Shown piece after piece: positions 50,701 through 60,179 of a stretch of 64,000 nucleotides of DNA; the stretch's first letter is position 1; each line of letters opens with the position of its first letter. The position numbers and the translations under genes are program-made. Origin of the DNA: Sphingomonas pokkalii (GTDB taxonomy: Bacteria > Pseudomonadota > Alphaproteobacteria > Sphingomonadales > Sphingomonadaceae); the NCBI RefSeq assembly GCF_003096275.1, contig NZ_QENQ01000001.1, positions 1,087,923 to 1,151,922 of the forward strand. Direction: 5' to 3'. Below the pieces are notes generated by a model. It had not been told where the DNA came from, made no database searches, and was given only the letters and a program-made list of their open reading frames with translations.

Positions 50701-50733
50701 GGCCCGTCATGCGCGCATTGTATGGTATTACGT

Positions 50734-52137
50734 ATGGGATCGGTTAGGCAGAAGGCCATGCAAGGCTGGAAACCCGACATCACCGGAACCCTGGGTCCGA
50801 AATATCTCGCCATCGCCGAGGCCATCGCCCGCGACGTCGAGGCCGGCATGCTCAATGCGGGCGATCGCCTGCCGCCGCAGCGCATGCTGGCCGAGGCGCT
50901 GGGCGTGGACCTCACCACCATCACCCGCGCCTATGGCGAGGCACAGCGGCTGGGCCTGATCGAAGGCGACGGCCGACGCGGCAGCTTTGTCCGCGGCAAG
51001 AGCGAGCCGGCGGGGATCCTCTACAAGGAGCCTGCCGATGCAGGCATGAACGCGCCGCCCGAGGCGCCGGACCGCCTGCTGGAAAAGGCCTTCGCTGCTT
51101 CGGTAGCGCAGCTTCTCGGCCGCAGCGACGGTCCAGCACCCTTTCATTACCAGCCACGCGGCGGCATGGCGCTCGCGCGTGAAGCCGGCGCGGCATTGCT
51201 TCGTGGCAGGGGCATCCCCGCGCAGGAGGATATGGTGCTGGTCAGCGCGGGCGGCCAGCACGCGCTGCACGCGGTGATCAGCACCGAACTCCAGCCGGGC
51301 GACGTGCTGGCTGTCGGGGCATTCGTCTATCCCGGCCTGCTCTCCGTCGCCCGGCGCTACGGCCTGAAGCTGCGGGCGGTGCCGAGCGATGCCGAGGGGA
51401 TGTTGCCCGATGCGCTGGCCATGGCCTGCGCCGAGGGCGCAGTGGCGGTCTATCTGGTGCCGACCAACGACAACCCGACCACGGCGACCATGGGCCAATC
51501 GCGGCGCGCGGCGCTGGCGGCGGTGATCCGCGAGCATGGCATCAAGCTGATCGAGGACGATGCCTATGGCATGCTGCCCGAGCGGCCGCTGGCGCCGATC
51601 GCCGCGCTGGTGCCGGAGCGGAGTTGGCATATCGCCAGCGTCTCCAAGATCCTGTCGCCCGGCCTGCGCGTGGCCTGGGTCGCGGCGCCCGACGTAGCGG
51701 CTGCCTGGCGCCTCGCCGCGGATCTGCATGAGACCGCAGTGATGGCCCCGCCGCTCAACGTGGCGGTGGTGGCGGACTGGCTGCACGGCAGCACCTTCGA
51801 TACGCTCTGCACTGCGACGCGCGCAGAGGCGCGGGCGCGACAGGCGATTGCCCGTTCGGTGCTGCGTGCCGATAGCTTCCACGCGCAGGAGGAAGGCTAT
51901 CATTTGTGGATGCCGCTTCCGGACGGCGCCAATGCAACGGAGATCGTCTACGCGCTCCGGCCGCAGGGCCTGTCCGTTGTGGCGGGCGACGCCTTTGCCG
52001 TGGAGCCGGCCAGCGCTCCGCCCGCGCTCAGAATTTCCATCGGCGGATCGACGCCACGCGACCGGTTGGAGCGTGCGCTGCGATTGCTCGATGCACTTAC
52101 CACGCCCGACGTGACGCGAAAAATCGCGCTGGTCTAG
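50734..52137 (+). CDS. MocR-family transcriptional regulator (GntR-aminotransferase fusion)
   Basis: The 467-residue protein has an N-terminal GntR winged helix (about 10-75, GDRLPPQRMLAEALGVDLTT) and a fold-type I aminotransferase-like domain with PTNDNPTT, IEDDAYGMLPE and the PLP-lysine motif SVSKILSPGLRVAW. MocR proteins sense PLP or amino compounds. The start is uncertain: ATG 50734 is used here, ATG 50758 is also possible, and ATG 50722 would overlap a likely operator. It lies upstream of the oxidase and hemA genes. Confidence 0.88.
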   Translation: MGSVRQKAMQGWKPDITGTLGPKYLAIAEAIARDVEAGMLNAGDRLPPQRMLAEALGVDLTTITRAYGEAQRLGLIEGDGRRGSFVRGKSEPAGILYKEPADAGMNAPPEAPDRLLEKAFAASVAQLLGRSDGPAPFHYQPRGGMALAREAGAALLRGRGIPAQEDMVLVSAGGQHALHAVISTELQPGDVLAVGAFVYPGLLSVARRYGLKLRAVPSDAEGMLPDALAMACAEGAVAVYLVPTNDNPTTATMGQSRRAALAAVIREHGIKLIEDDAYGMLPERPLAPIAALVPERSWHIASVSKILSPGLRVAWVAAPDVAAAWRLAADLHETAVMAPPLNVAVVADWLHGSTFDTLCTATRAEARARQAIARSVLRADSFHAQEEGYHLWMPLPDGANATEIVYALRPQGLSVVAGDAFAVEPASAPPALRISIGGSTPRDRLERALRLLDALTTPDVTRKIALV

Positions 52138-52199
52138 CGGTTCGACCAACCCTCCGCCTGCCTTGGCAGGCTGCAACTCAATCCGGGAGGTTTCCTGCC

Positions 52200-53606
52200 A
52201 TGGGAGACGAAGCCCTTCTCCTCGCGCGCGCCCAATTCGCGTTTACGGTGTCGTTCCATTTCATCTTCCCGGCCTTCTCGATCGGCACGGCCAGCTTCCT
52301 GATGGTGCTGGAGGCGCTGTGGCTGAAGACCGGCCGCGGCGTGTACGCCAATCTCTATCGCTACTGGCTGAAGATCTTCGCGGTGGCGTTCGGCATGGGC
52401 GTCGTCTCGGGTCTGGTGATGGCCTATCAGTTCGGCACCAACTGGTCGGTCTTTTCGGACAAGGCGGGGCCGATCGTCGGGCCGCTGATGGCCTATGAGG
52501 TGATGACCGCCTTCTTCCTGGAGGCCGGCTTCCTGGGCGTAATGCTGTTCGGCATCAACCAGGTGGGGCCGAAGCTGCACTTCTTCGCTACCGTCATGGT
52601 TGCGCTGGGTACGCTGATCTCCGCCACCTGGATCGTCAGCACCAATAGCTGGATGCAGACCCCGGTAGGTTTCGCGATCAGCGACAAGGGCCAGTTCGTG
52701 CCCGCCGGTTCCTGGTGGCCGATCGTCTTCAGCCCCAGCTTTCCCTATCGCGTCGTCCATGTCGTGATCGCGGCCTATCTCACCACCTCGCTGGTGGTGG
52801 CGGGCGTGGGCGGCTGGCATCTGCTGCGCGACCGCACCAACCTGGGTGCGCGCAAGATGTTCTCCATGGCGATGTGGATGGTGGCGATCGCCGCGCCGGC
52901 CCAGATCCTCGCCGGCGACGCGCATGGCCTCAACACGCTCGAGCACCAGCCGGTGAAGATCATGGCGATGGAGGGGCATTATGAAAGCCACCCGCACGGC
53001 GCCCCGCTGATCCTGTTCGGCATCCCCAATCCGGCTGCCAAGCGCATCGACTATGCGATCCAGATCCCGAAGATGTCGTCGCTGATCCTCAAGCATGATC
53101 CCAACGCACCGCTGGGCGGGCTGGACAGCGTGCCGGACGATCGCATTCCGCCGGTGCCGATCGTGTTCTTCACCTTCCGCATCATGGTGGGGCTGGGCTT
53201 CGCGATGTTGGGGCTGGCGCTGTTCGGCATCGTCATGCGCGTATGGCACAAGCTCTACGACGCGCCGTGGCTCTACCGCCTGGCGGTACTGATGGGGCCG
53301 ACCGGCTTCGTCGCGGTGATCGCCGGCTGGGTGACGACCGAAGTCGGACGGCAGCCCTTCACCGTCTATGGCTTCCTGCGGACGGCACAGTCGCACTCGC
53401 CGCTGCAAACCTCTGCGGTCGCCGCATCGCTGGCCAGCTTCGTCATTGTCTACTTCATCGTGTTCGGGGCCGGCACCTATTACCTGCTGCGCCTGATGGC
53501 CAAGCCGCCCGCGCCGCACGAAACCGAGCCGGCCGCAATCCCGCAGCGCGCCGCCGGCATCACCCCCGCACCCGCGTTCGAAGGAGTCAGCGGCGATGCT
53601 CATTAA
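52200..53606 (+). CDS. cydA: Cytochrome bd-type ubiquinol oxidase subunit I (cyanide-insensitive type)
   Basis: The 468-residue subunit has the heme-ligand region FHFIFPAFSIG, GLVMAYQFGTNW, AMEGHYES and the GRQPFTVYGFLRT motif, with a short Q-loop typical of the CIO/CioA group. This oxidase reduces oxygen to water with quinol as donor and is less sensitive to cyanide. ATG 52200 has GGGAGG seven bases upstream. The 3' end overlaps the next gene by 11 bases. Confidence 0.94.
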   Translation: MGDEALLLARAQFAFTVSFHFIFPAFSIGTASFLMVLEALWLKTGRGVYANLYRYWLKIFAVAFGMGVVSGLVMAYQFGTNWSVFSDKAGPIVGPLMAYEVMTAFFLEAGFLGVMLFGINQVGPKLHFFATVMVALGTLISATWIVSTNSWMQTPVGFAISDKGQFVPAGSWWPIVFSPSFPYRVVHVVIAAYLTTSLVVAGVGGWHLLRDRTNLGARKMFSMAMWMVAIAAPAQILAGDAHGLNTLEHQPVKIMAMEGHYESHPHGAPLILFGIPNPAAKRIDYAIQIPKMSSLILKHDPNAPLGGLDSVPDDRIPPVPIVFFTFRIMVGLGFAMLGLALFGIVMRVWHKLYDAPWLYRLAVLMGPTGFVAVIAGWVTTEVGRQPFTVYGFLRTAQSHSPLQTSAVAASLASFVIVYFIVFGAGTYYLLRLMAKPPAPHETEPAAIPQRAAGITPAPAFEGVSGDAH

Positions 53607-54603
53607 TCCCGATCTCGCCACCGTCTGGGCGTTCATCATCGCCTTTGCCATCTTCGCCTATGTCGTGATGGACGGGTTCGACCTGGGCATCGGCATTCTT
53701 TTTCCCACGCTGAAGGTTGGCGCGGAGCGCGACCAGGCCATGAACTCGATCGCGCCGGTATGGGACGGCAACGAAACCTGGCTGGTGATGGGTGGGGGCG
53801 GGCTGATGGCCGCATTCCCGCTCGCCTATGCGGTGATCTTGCCGGCCACCTATCCGCTGGTGATCGCCATGCTGCTCGGCCTCGTCTTTCGCGGCGTGGC
53901 GTTCGAATATCGCTGGCGCGACCCGCGCCATCGTCCCGCCTGGGACCTGGCCTTCTGCATCGGCTCCGTCGTCGCCACCTTCGCGCAAGGGGTGATGCTC
54001 GGCGCGGTGCTGCAGGGCATCCATGTCGTCGACCGCGCCTATGCGGGCGGCAGCTTCGACTGGCTCACTCCGTTCAGCCTGCTGACCGGCGTATCGCTGC
54101 TGATCGGCTATGCGATGCTGGGGGCGAGCTGGCTGATCGGCAAGACGCATGGTGCCGCGCAGGATCATGCCCGGCGCCTTGCGTTCGCGCTCGGCATCCT
54201 CACGATCCTTGCCCTGTCGGCGGTAAGCCTGGCCACGCCCTTCCTGGCGATCGACTATTGGCACCGCTGGTTCCGCATGCCCGGCGTGCTGTTCACCGCG
54301 CAGGTGCCGCTGATGACCGCGATCGCGTCGTTCCTGTTCTTCTGGAGCCTCAAGCGCGGTCGCGAGCGCCTGCCCTTCCTCATCGCCCTCGTGATGTTCG
54401 GCCTCGGTTTCATCGGGCTTGGGATCAGCATGTTCCCCTATGTCGTCCCGCGCGCGCTGACGATCTGGGACACGGCCGCGCCGCAGAGCAGCCAGATCTT
54501 CATGCTGGTGGGCGCGGTGTTCGTCCTGCCGCTGATCCTCACCTATACCGGTTGGGCCTATTACGTGTTCCGGGGGAAGACCGTGACCGAGGGGTATCAT
54601 TGA
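53596..54603 (+). CDS. cydB: Cytochrome bd-type ubiquinol oxidase subunit II
   Basis: The 335-residue protein is the CydB/CioB subunit: YVVMDGFDLGIGILFP, WDGNETWLVMGGGGL, FRGVAFEYRWR. It has eight or nine membrane segments. It overlaps subunit I and shares one base with the DUF2474 small gene, so the three are coupled. Confidence 0.95.
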   Translation: MLINPDLATVWAFIIAFAIFAYVVMDGFDLGIGILFPTLKVGAERDQAMNSIAPVWDGNETWLVMGGGGLMAAFPLAYAVILPATYPLVIAMLLGLVFRGVAFEYRWRDPRHRPAWDLAFCIGSVVATFAQGVMLGAVLQGIHVVDRAYAGGSFDWLTPFSLLTGVSLLIGYAMLGASWLIGKTHGAAQDHARRLAFALGILTILALSAVSLATPFLAIDYWHRWFRMPGVLFTAQVPLMTAIASFLFFWSLKRGRERLPFLIALVMFGLGFIGLGISMFPYVVPRALTIWDTAAPQSSQIFMLVGAVFVLPLILTYTGWAYYVFRGKTVTEGYH

Positions 54604-54725
54604 TGCCCCCCCGGCCGCTCGCGCCGCTGTGGCAGCGGCTGGGCTGGATGGTGCTGATATGGGCTCTCAGCGTCTCCGCCCTTGGTATCGTCGCCAGCGT
54701 GATCCGCTGGTGGCTGCACCCCTGA
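54603..54725 (+). CDS. DUF2474 small membrane protein of the bd-type oxidase
   Basis: This 40-residue protein ([20 protein letters not shown], ending WWLHP) has one membrane helix. DUF2474 genes follow cioB in many bacteria and are thought to act like CydX in stabilising the oxidase. The start overlaps the subunit II stop by one base. Confidence 0.85.
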   Translation: MPPRPLAPLWQRLGWMVLIWALSVSALGIVASVIRWWLHP

Positions 54726-54738
54726 AAGGAGCCGACGC

Positions 54739-55968
54739 ATGGATACGAATGCGTTCTTCGAAGACCTGTTGACCCGTACGCGGCTGGACGGCCGCTACCG
54801 CACCTTCGCGCAGTTGGAGCGCATCGCCGGTGCCTTTCCCCGCGCCCGCTGGCATCGGCCGGACGGTGGCAGCCAGGAAGTCACCGTGTGGTGCAGCAAC
54901 GACTATCTCGGCATGGGCCAGCATCCGGAGGTGCTGGCCGCGATGCACGAGACGATCGCCCGGTCGGGGGCGGGGACCGGCGGCACGCGCAACATCTCCG
55001 GCACGGTACGCGAGCATGTCGCGCTCGAGCAGGAACTGGCGGGGCTCCACGGGAAAGAGGCGGCGCTGCTGTTCACCTCGGGCTGGATCTCGAACCTGGC
55101 AGCTTTGGGCACGCTGGGCCGGCTGCTGCCGGACTGCGCGATCTTCTCGGACGCGCTCAACCATAACTCGATGATCGAGGGCATTCGCCGCTCGGGCGCC
55201 GAGCGCTTCATCTTCCGCCACAATGACGTCGCGCATCTGGAGGAACTGCTCGGGTCGGTCGATCCGGCGCGACCCAAGATCATCGCGTTCGAGAGCGTCT
55301 ATTCGATGGACGGCGACGTCGCGCCGATCGCGGCGATCTGCGACCTGGCCGATCGCTATGGCGCGATCACCTATCTGGACGAGGTCCATGCCGTCGGCAT
55401 GTACGGCTCGCATGGCGGCGGCATCGCCGAGCGCGAGGGGCTGGCGGACCGGATCAGCATCATCGAGGGCACGCTTGCCAAGGCGTTCGGGGTGATCGGC
55501 GGCTATGTCGCGGGGCCGGCGCTGCTGATCGACGTGATCCGCAGCTTTGCCGAGAGCTTCATCTTCACCACCTCGCTTTGCCCCCATCTCGCGGCGGGCG
55601 CGCTGGCGGCGGTGCGGCATTTGCGGCAGAGCGGCGGGGAGCGGTCGTTGCAACAGGCCGCCGTCGCCCGGCTGAAGGCGGCGCTCGCCGCGGAGGGTCT
55701 GCCCGTCGCGCGGGGCAGCGCCAGCCATATCGTGCCGCTGATGGTGGGCGACGCGCATCTCTGCCGGGCGATCAGCACCGCGCTGCTGGAGGAGCACGGC
55801 ATCTACGTTCAGCCGATCAACTATCCCACCGTGCCCGTTGGGCAGGAGCGGCTGCGCATCACGCCTACGCCTTTCCATGACGAAGGGCATATTCGCAAAT
55901 TGGTGTCGGCGTTGGTATCCATCCGGGCACGGGTCGGGTGGGGTGAACCGAAGAAAGCGGCGGCGTGA
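54739..55968 (+). CDS. hemA: 5-aminolevulinate synthase
   Basis: The 409-residue PLP enzyme condenses glycine and succinyl-CoA to 5-aminolevulinate, the alphaproteobacterial C4 route to heme. The [31 protein letters not shown] and PLP-lysine [11 protein letters not shown] (Lys248) motifs are complete. It starts 13 bp after the DUF2474 gene, so heme supply may be coupled to the heme-rich oxidase. Confidence 0.95.
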   Translation: MDTNAFFEDLLTRTRLDGRYRTFAQLERIAGAFPRARWHRPDGGSQEVTVWCSNDYLGMGQHPEVLAAMHETIARSGAGTGGTRNISGTVREHVALEQELAGLHGKEAALLFTSGWISNLAALGTLGRLLPDCAIFSDALNHNSMIEGIRRSGAERFIFRHNDVAHLEELLGSVDPARPKIIAFESVYSMDGDVAPIAAICDLADRYGAITYLDEVHAVGMYGSHGGGIAEREGLADRISIIEGTLAKAFGVIGGYVAGPALLIDVIRSFAESFIFTTSLCPHLAAGALAAVRHLRQSGGERSLQQAAVARLKAALAAEGLPVARGSASHIVPLMVGDAHLCRAISTALLEEHGIYVQPINYPTVPVGQERLRITPTPFHDEGHIRKLVSALVSIRARVGWGEPKKAAA

Positions 55969-56594
55969 ATATGTCCTTCGATTCGGCGATGGCCGAACTG
56001 CCGCTTGTTGCGATCTTGCGCGGCATATCCTCCGACGAGGCGGAGCCGGTGGGCGAGGTGCTGGTGGCCACAGGTTTTCGGTTGATCGAGGTACCGTTGA
56101 CTTCCCCTGATCCGTTCCTGAGCATCGAGCGGCTGGTGCGTCGGTTTGGGAAGACCGCGATCATTGGTGCGGGCACCGTACGGACGGTGGCCCAGCTTGA
56201 CCGGCTGGTGTCGGTTGGTGGCCAACTGGTGGTTACACCGCATGCTGACTCGGGCTTGATTCGCGCTGCCAAGTCGCGCGGCCTTGCAACGCTCCCGGGC
56301 GTCGCCACGCCTACGGAGGCATTTTGCGCCACCGACGCCGGTGCCGATGCTCTTAAGCTTTATCCAGCTGAGATGATTTCGCCCCCGAGTGTCGCGGCTT
56401 TCCGCACGGTGCTTGGGCCGACGGTCCGTCTGATGCCGACAGGGGGCATCACCTCGACTTCGATGGCGAGGTATCGACAGGCAGGCGCTTCGGGATTTGG
56501 ATTGGGGGGCGCACTTTACCGTCCGGGCGACACTGCCGAAGCGGTCCGCGACAAGGCCCTCGCGCTTGTCGAGGGGTGGTCACGATCCGGCTGA
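55965..56594 (+). CDS. dgoA: 2-dehydro-3-deoxy-6-phosphogalactonate aldolase-type protein
   Basis: The 209-residue protein is a class I KDPG/KDPGal aldolase: [53 protein letters not shown] (Schiff-base Lys) and MPTGGIT. It cleaves KDPGal to pyruvate and glyceraldehyde-3-phosphate in the De Ley-Doudoroff route. GTG 55965 overlaps the hemA end by four bases; ATG 55971 is an alternative. No galactonate genes are adjacent. Confidence 0.85.
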   Translation: MNMSFDSAMAELPLVAILRGISSDEAEPVGEVLVATGFRLIEVPLTSPDPFLSIERLVRRFGKTAIIGAGTVRTVAQLDRLVSVGGQLVVTPHADSGLIRAAKSRGLATLPGVATPTEAFCATDAGADALKLYPAEMISPPSVAAFRTVLGPTVRLMPTGGITSTSMARYRQAGASGFGLGGALYRPGDTAEAVRDKALALVEGWSRSG

Positions 56595-56685
56595 AGAGAG
56601 GAGCGAGCGGAGATAGCCTCGCGGCGCACAAGCGTCGGGGGCTGATGTTCCATTCGGTCCACGGGTGAAAAACCGAGCGGCGCAA

Positions 56686-56712
56686 GCCCGGGGTAGGCAT
56701 TGCCCCCCGGGC
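56686..56712. terminator. Hairpin between convergent operons
   Basis: GCCCGGGG and CCCCGGGC form an eight-base stem with an 11-base loop, between the aldolase and DoxX genes. No strong T tract is present on either side. Confidence 0.45.
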
Positions 56713-56727
56713 GCCCGAGCTCGTCGA

Positions 56728-57336
56728 TCAGGCGATGGCTGGCTTCAGGCTGCCGGTTTGGTGATTGCGAGCCCGCCCGAGCCAGTAATCGAGGCTCACA
56801 TAGCGACCGCCGCCGTAGAAGAAGAGGACGGCGAGCAGGATCACGTAGGTAACCGTGAACTCGATGCCGTTGTTCAGGATCACCGGGTCGCCCAACTGGG
56901 TAATGTAGTTGAAGCGACCGGGGAAGTTCTGCGCCAGCCATTCCATGAATCCCTGCAGCCGCAGCGTGGATTCAGCGGTCTTGCCTGCGATCGCCGCCCA
57001 GCCATGCGACCAGTGGACCGACAGGCCGGCGACCGTCATCGTCACCATCAAGGGGATGGAGATCAGGCGAGTGAACAGCCCGAGTGCCAGCAGGACACAG
57101 CCCGCGGTTTCGGTCGCGGTGGCGAGCGTTGCCATCAGCAAGGGGGCGGGCATGTTGAGCCCGCCCTGGGATGCGGGTGCGCCGAACCACTGCACCAGGC
57201 CCTCGAAGCCGGTGAGCTTGGCATGCGCGCCCTCGTAGAAGATCGGCAGCAGATAGAGCCGGATGGCGAGCGGGGCCAGAAAGTCCAGCGCGCGCGCTTT
57301 CTCCAGCGCGGTGTCGACAAAGGCAAACAGTTTCAT
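56728..57336 (-). CDS. DoxX family membrane protein
   Basis: The 202-residue protein has four membrane segments with RLYLLPIFYEGAHAKLTGFE, LGLFTRLISIPLMVTM and FFYGGGRYVSLDYWLGR, as in the DoxX family. A DoxX-type protein is a frequent last gene of MNIO/DUF2063 operons. It overlaps the DUF2063 gene by four bases. Role in the peptide system is not known; it may provide a redox function at the membrane. Confidence 0.88.
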   Translation of the reverse strand: MKLFAFVDTALEKARALDFLAPLAIRLYLLPIFYEGAHAKLTGFEGLVQWFGAPASQGGLNMPAPLLMATLATATETAGCVLLALGLFTRLISIPLMVTMTVAGLSVHWSHGWAAIAGKTAESTLRLQGFMEWLAQNFPGRFNYITQLGDPVILNNGIEFTVTYVILLAVLFFYGGGRYVSLDYWLGRARNHQTGSLKPAIA

Positions 57337-58028
57337 GTGAGGTCTCCGGTGATTTTTGGGGGGGAGCAGAACAGGCCGTAGATCAGGCCGCGCGCGAGGC
57401 TGGTCTGGAGCTCAACGGTCGAGCAATGGGGTGCCAGCGCCTCGAAGAGCGCGGCGAGCGACACCGCGTCGATCTCGCGGAGATGCTCGACCACGAGGCA
57501 GTCGGGCAGTGTCAGCGGCAGGGTGAGTACCTGATGATCGGCGGTGCGGAAGATCGCATGCGGGCGATCGACCCCGTCTCCTGCGGCAGACGGTCGGGCG
57601 GGATCGAACTGCAACAGCACAAGGCGGGTGGTTGGGTTCAGCGCGAGACGGTCCAGCTGTTCGCTGGCAGGAGGCACCCTTGCGGGGGCGATCTCCGCGG
57701 CGAGCAGTGCCCACTCATATTCCAGCAGCGCGAGGTGGTGCGGGACGGCCGGAAGTGCGTGCTGCGCGAAGAGCAGGAACTCGGTGGAGATATGATGGAA
57801 CTGCGGTCGCGTCGCCGGGTGACGCAGGAGAAAGGCGTCGATCGCAGCTTCCAGTGCCGTGTTGCCGATACGGTCCGTGAACAGCGGGAAGCTCGCCCGC
57901 AGCGCGTCGATGACATTCTCGCGCAGCAGCTGGCCATAGAGCCCCGAGCCGTTCGCTCGGGCGCCCATGCAGAAGCTTGCAAATTCCGCCGCCATGGCGG
58001 GCGGTGCGGCGGCTTCAGGCGAGGACAT
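57333..58028 (-). CDS. DUF2063 protein, MNIO partner (BufC/TglB-like)
   Basis: The 231-residue protein has an N-terminal DUF2063 domain (FASFCMGARANGSGLYGQLL, RENVIDALRASFPLF) and a C-terminal part with HHLALLEYEWALLAAEIA. Proteins of this type bind the precursor peptide and bring it to the DUF692 enzyme. ATG 58028 lies inside the end of the MNIO gene, overlapping by 14 bp. Confidence 0.85.
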   Translation of the reverse strand: MSSPEAAAPPAMAAEFASFCMGARANGSGLYGQLLRENVIDALRASFPLFTDRIGNTALEAAIDAFLLRHPATRPQFHHISTEFLLFAQHALPAVPHHLALLEYEWALLAAEIAPARVPPASEQLDRLALNPTTRLVLLQFDPARPSAAGDGVDRPHAIFRTADHQVLTLPLTLPDCLVVEHLREIDAVSLAALFEALAPHCSTVELQTSLARGLIYGLFCSPPKITGDLT

Positions 58029-58854
58029 GGCGGCCCTCGTCGATGGCGGTTGCGATTGCGTTGAGGTCCGCGAGCAGGACGTCGAGCGGGGGCATGTGAT
58101 TGTCGCGTTCGAGCAACAGCGGGCGCGGGCCGTGCAGCGCCAATGTCTCGCGGGCGAGGTCGAGGACCGCATCGGCCACCGGCGTGCCATGGGTATCGAG
58201 CAGGAATCCATCGGCAAGTTCGAGGTGCCCGGCGATGTGATAATAGACGATCGCGTCGGACGGCGGGGCGCGCAGGAATGCGCTCGCATCGGTGCCATGG
58301 TTGCGCGCATTCACATAGGCGTTGTTGATGTCGAGCAGGATGCCGCACCCGGAGCGTAGGGCGAGTTCGGCGAAGAACGCGCCCTCGGGCATCTCGCCGG
58401 GATAGCGATGATAGGCAGAGACATTTTCCAGCACGAGCTGCCGGCCGGTAATGTCCTGCACCTGTGCGATACGGCCTGCCAGATAGGGCAGGTTCTCCGC
58501 GCGGCGGGGAACCGGGAGCAGATCGTAGAGATAGCCCGTGCCGTCCCGCGCGGCGCTCAGATGATCGCTGTAGAGGGCGATGCCATAATCGTCGAGAAAC
58601 CGGGCTACATCGCGCACGAACGCGGTGTTGAGCGGCTCCGTGTCGGCGATCGACAGGCTCAGACCATGCGCGATCAATGGGTAGCGATCGGCGATGCGGT
58701 CGAGCTGATCGCGCTTGCGACCACCGATCTGCATCCAGTTTTCGGGGGCGACCTCCAGAAAATCCAGACCCTGTACGGCGGGCGATTCGAGGAGGGTGTC
58801 GACGAACTCGGGCCGAAGCCCGAGTCCACGCGACCCTGCGGTCAGCGTCCGCAT
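58015..58854 (-). CDS. MNIO-family (DUF692) multinuclear iron oxidase
   Basis: The 279-residue TIM-barrel protein has the metal-binding positions of DUF692: APENW, HGLSLS, YSDHLS, LENVSAYHRY, LLDINNAYVNARNHG, HIAGHLE and DTHG. MNIO enzymes modify cysteine residues of RiPP precursors (for example oxazolone plus thioamide). ATG 58854 lies inside the precursor gene end (13-bp overlap). The enzyme, its partner and the substrate are thus encoded in order. Confidence 0.92.
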   Translation of the reverse strand: MRTLTAGSRGLGLRPEFVDTLLESPAVQGLDFLEVAPENWMQIGGRKRDQLDRIADRYPLIAHGLSLSIADTEPLNTAFVRDVARFLDDYGIALYSDHLSAARDGTGYLYDLLPVPRRAENLPYLAGRIAQVQDITGRQLVLENVSAYHRYPGEMPEGAFFAELALRSGCGILLDINNAYVNARNHGTDASAFLRAPPSDAIVYYHIAGHLELADGFLLDTHGTPVADAVLDLARETLALHGPRPLLLERDNHMPPLDVLLADLNAIATAIDEGRHVLA

Positions 58855-59135
58855 ACGCCCTCCGCCAGCCGGCTGCGGCTGGTGTCGGCGACCTTGTAAC
58901 CCTTGCCGGTCAGGCCGCACTTGCCGTCGCGGGCGCGGACGAGCACGCCGTTCGGATCGTGCTGGAGCTTGGTCTGGCTGTAGATCTTCTCGGTGCCGCA
59001 CTTGCCGCTGGCGCACTTGCCGCCGCCCTTGGCAGGCTGCGATGCGGTGGCCGGGGCGGGAGCCTGGGGTGCCGCATAGGCCTGGGCAGCGAGCAGCGAG
59101 GTGGCGGCGATGCCCAGGATCAGTTCATGCTTCAT
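58842..59135 (-). CDS. Secreted Cys peptide with GKC motifs, likely MNIO substrate
   Basis: The 97-residue precursor starts with a signal peptide (MKHELILGIAATSLLAAQAY, cleavage near AYA-AP). The mature part has four cysteines, C41, C46, C73 and C95, three of them in GKC (GGKCASGKCG, DGKCG). GKC/EGKC motifs are typical substrates of MNIO enzymes in bufferin- and HvfA-type peptides, which bind or buffer copper. It is not a standard DUF2282 (BufA1) sequence; it is nearer to the EGKC type. Confidence 0.82.
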   Translation of the reverse strand: MKHELILGIAATSLLAAQAYAAPQAPAPATASQPAKGGGKCASGKCGTEKIYSQTKLQHDPNGVLVRARDGKCGLTGKGYKVADTSRSRLAEGVCGR

Positions 59136-59155
59136 GACGATATACTCCTTTGTCT

Positions 59156-60136
59156 TCAGTGGGAAAGCGGGAAGCAGGAGAGATCGCGGCCGGCATAGAC
59201 GGGGCCGTGATAATAGCGCTGGATGGTCGCGACGTTCTTGTCCTTGTCCTTCAGGGCGCGGCCCATGAAGTGATCGAGGACGAGCATCTTCGGATTGATC
59301 TCTGCCGCGATCTTGCCGACGACCGTCGGCGTCGCATGGAGGAAGCGGGACTGGGCATCGGCATCGTCGTCGATCGCCGCCGGCATCATCAGCAGGTCAG
59401 CACCCTTGGCGAAGTCGACAAATCCCTTGCGGCTGCCATTCTGGTCGGCCGAAAGCACCATCACGCCCTTGGGGGTTTCGATGCGATAGGCGAGCGCGGG
59501 CACATCGCCATGCGGGATTCCGAAGGCGGAGATGGTGACGCCGTCGCCCTGCCAGACCCTGGTGGCGACTGGGCTGGCGACGTTGACGTCGGACGGGTGG
59601 ACCGACAGCTGCAGACCGTCGGTACCGCCCGACAGCCCGGCCAGATATTCGAAGGCGCCATGCCCGCGGCCGAACTCGCGGTCGAAGAAGGCGGTCATGC
59701 TGGGGAAGTTGGCGTTGCCGCTGGGACCGACCAGCGCCACGTCATGGCGTCCGCTCAGGAAATAGGCGCCCTTCAGGATCGCCGGCAGATCCGCCACGTG
59801 ATCGGTGTGAAAGTGCGAGATGCCGATGAAGTCGAGGTCTTCGAGCCGGGCACCGGCCTGGCCGTAGCGGAGATAGGTGCCGCCGCCCGCGTCGATCAGC
59901 AGCCGCGCTTTGCCGTCGATCCACACGACCGCGCCGGAGGAAGCGCGGGCATCGTCGGAGATCGGACCGCCGGAGCCAAGCAGCTGCAGCGTAATGCCGC
60001 TCTTGCAGGTGGTGGCACTATCGTCCGCGGCGGTGGTGGCGGGCGCAGCGGCGTTGCCGCTGGGCGCCGAGGAAGCGGAACACCCGGCCAGCGCCAGCGC
60101 GGCGACCAAGGCAGAGAGGGGCAGGGACGGCTTCAT
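59156..60136 (-). CDS. MBL-fold lipoprotein, RNase Z/AHL-lactonase-like
   Basis: The 326-residue protein has a lipoprotein signal (ALALAGC, Cys19 lipobox) and then an MBL fold with ISHFHTDHVADLPA and HGDVPAL. It is a periplasmic metallohydrolase anchored in the membrane. Substrate unknown. It lies 20 bp upstream of the peptide precursor gene and 43 bp after the YeiH-type gene, all minus strand. Confidence 0.85.
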   Translation of the reverse strand: MKPSLPLSALVAALALAGCSASSAPSGNAAAPATTAADDSATTCKSGITLQLLGSGGPISDDARASSGAVVWIDGKARLLIDAGGGTYLRYGQAGARLEDLDFIGISHFHTDHVADLPAILKGAYFLSGRHDVALVGPSGNANFPSMTAFFDREFGRGHGAFEYLAGLSGGTDGLQLSVHPSDVNVASPVATRVWQGDGVTISAFGIPHGDVPALAYRIETPKGVMVLSADQNGSRKGFVDFAKGADLLMMPAAIDDDADAQSRFLHATPTVVGKIAAEINPKMLVLDHFMGRALKDKDKNVATIQRYYHGPVYAGRDLSCFPLSH

Positions 60137-60179
60137 GATGGTCTCCGTTGCGAGAAAGGAAGGGCCGGGGCGGGCAGGT

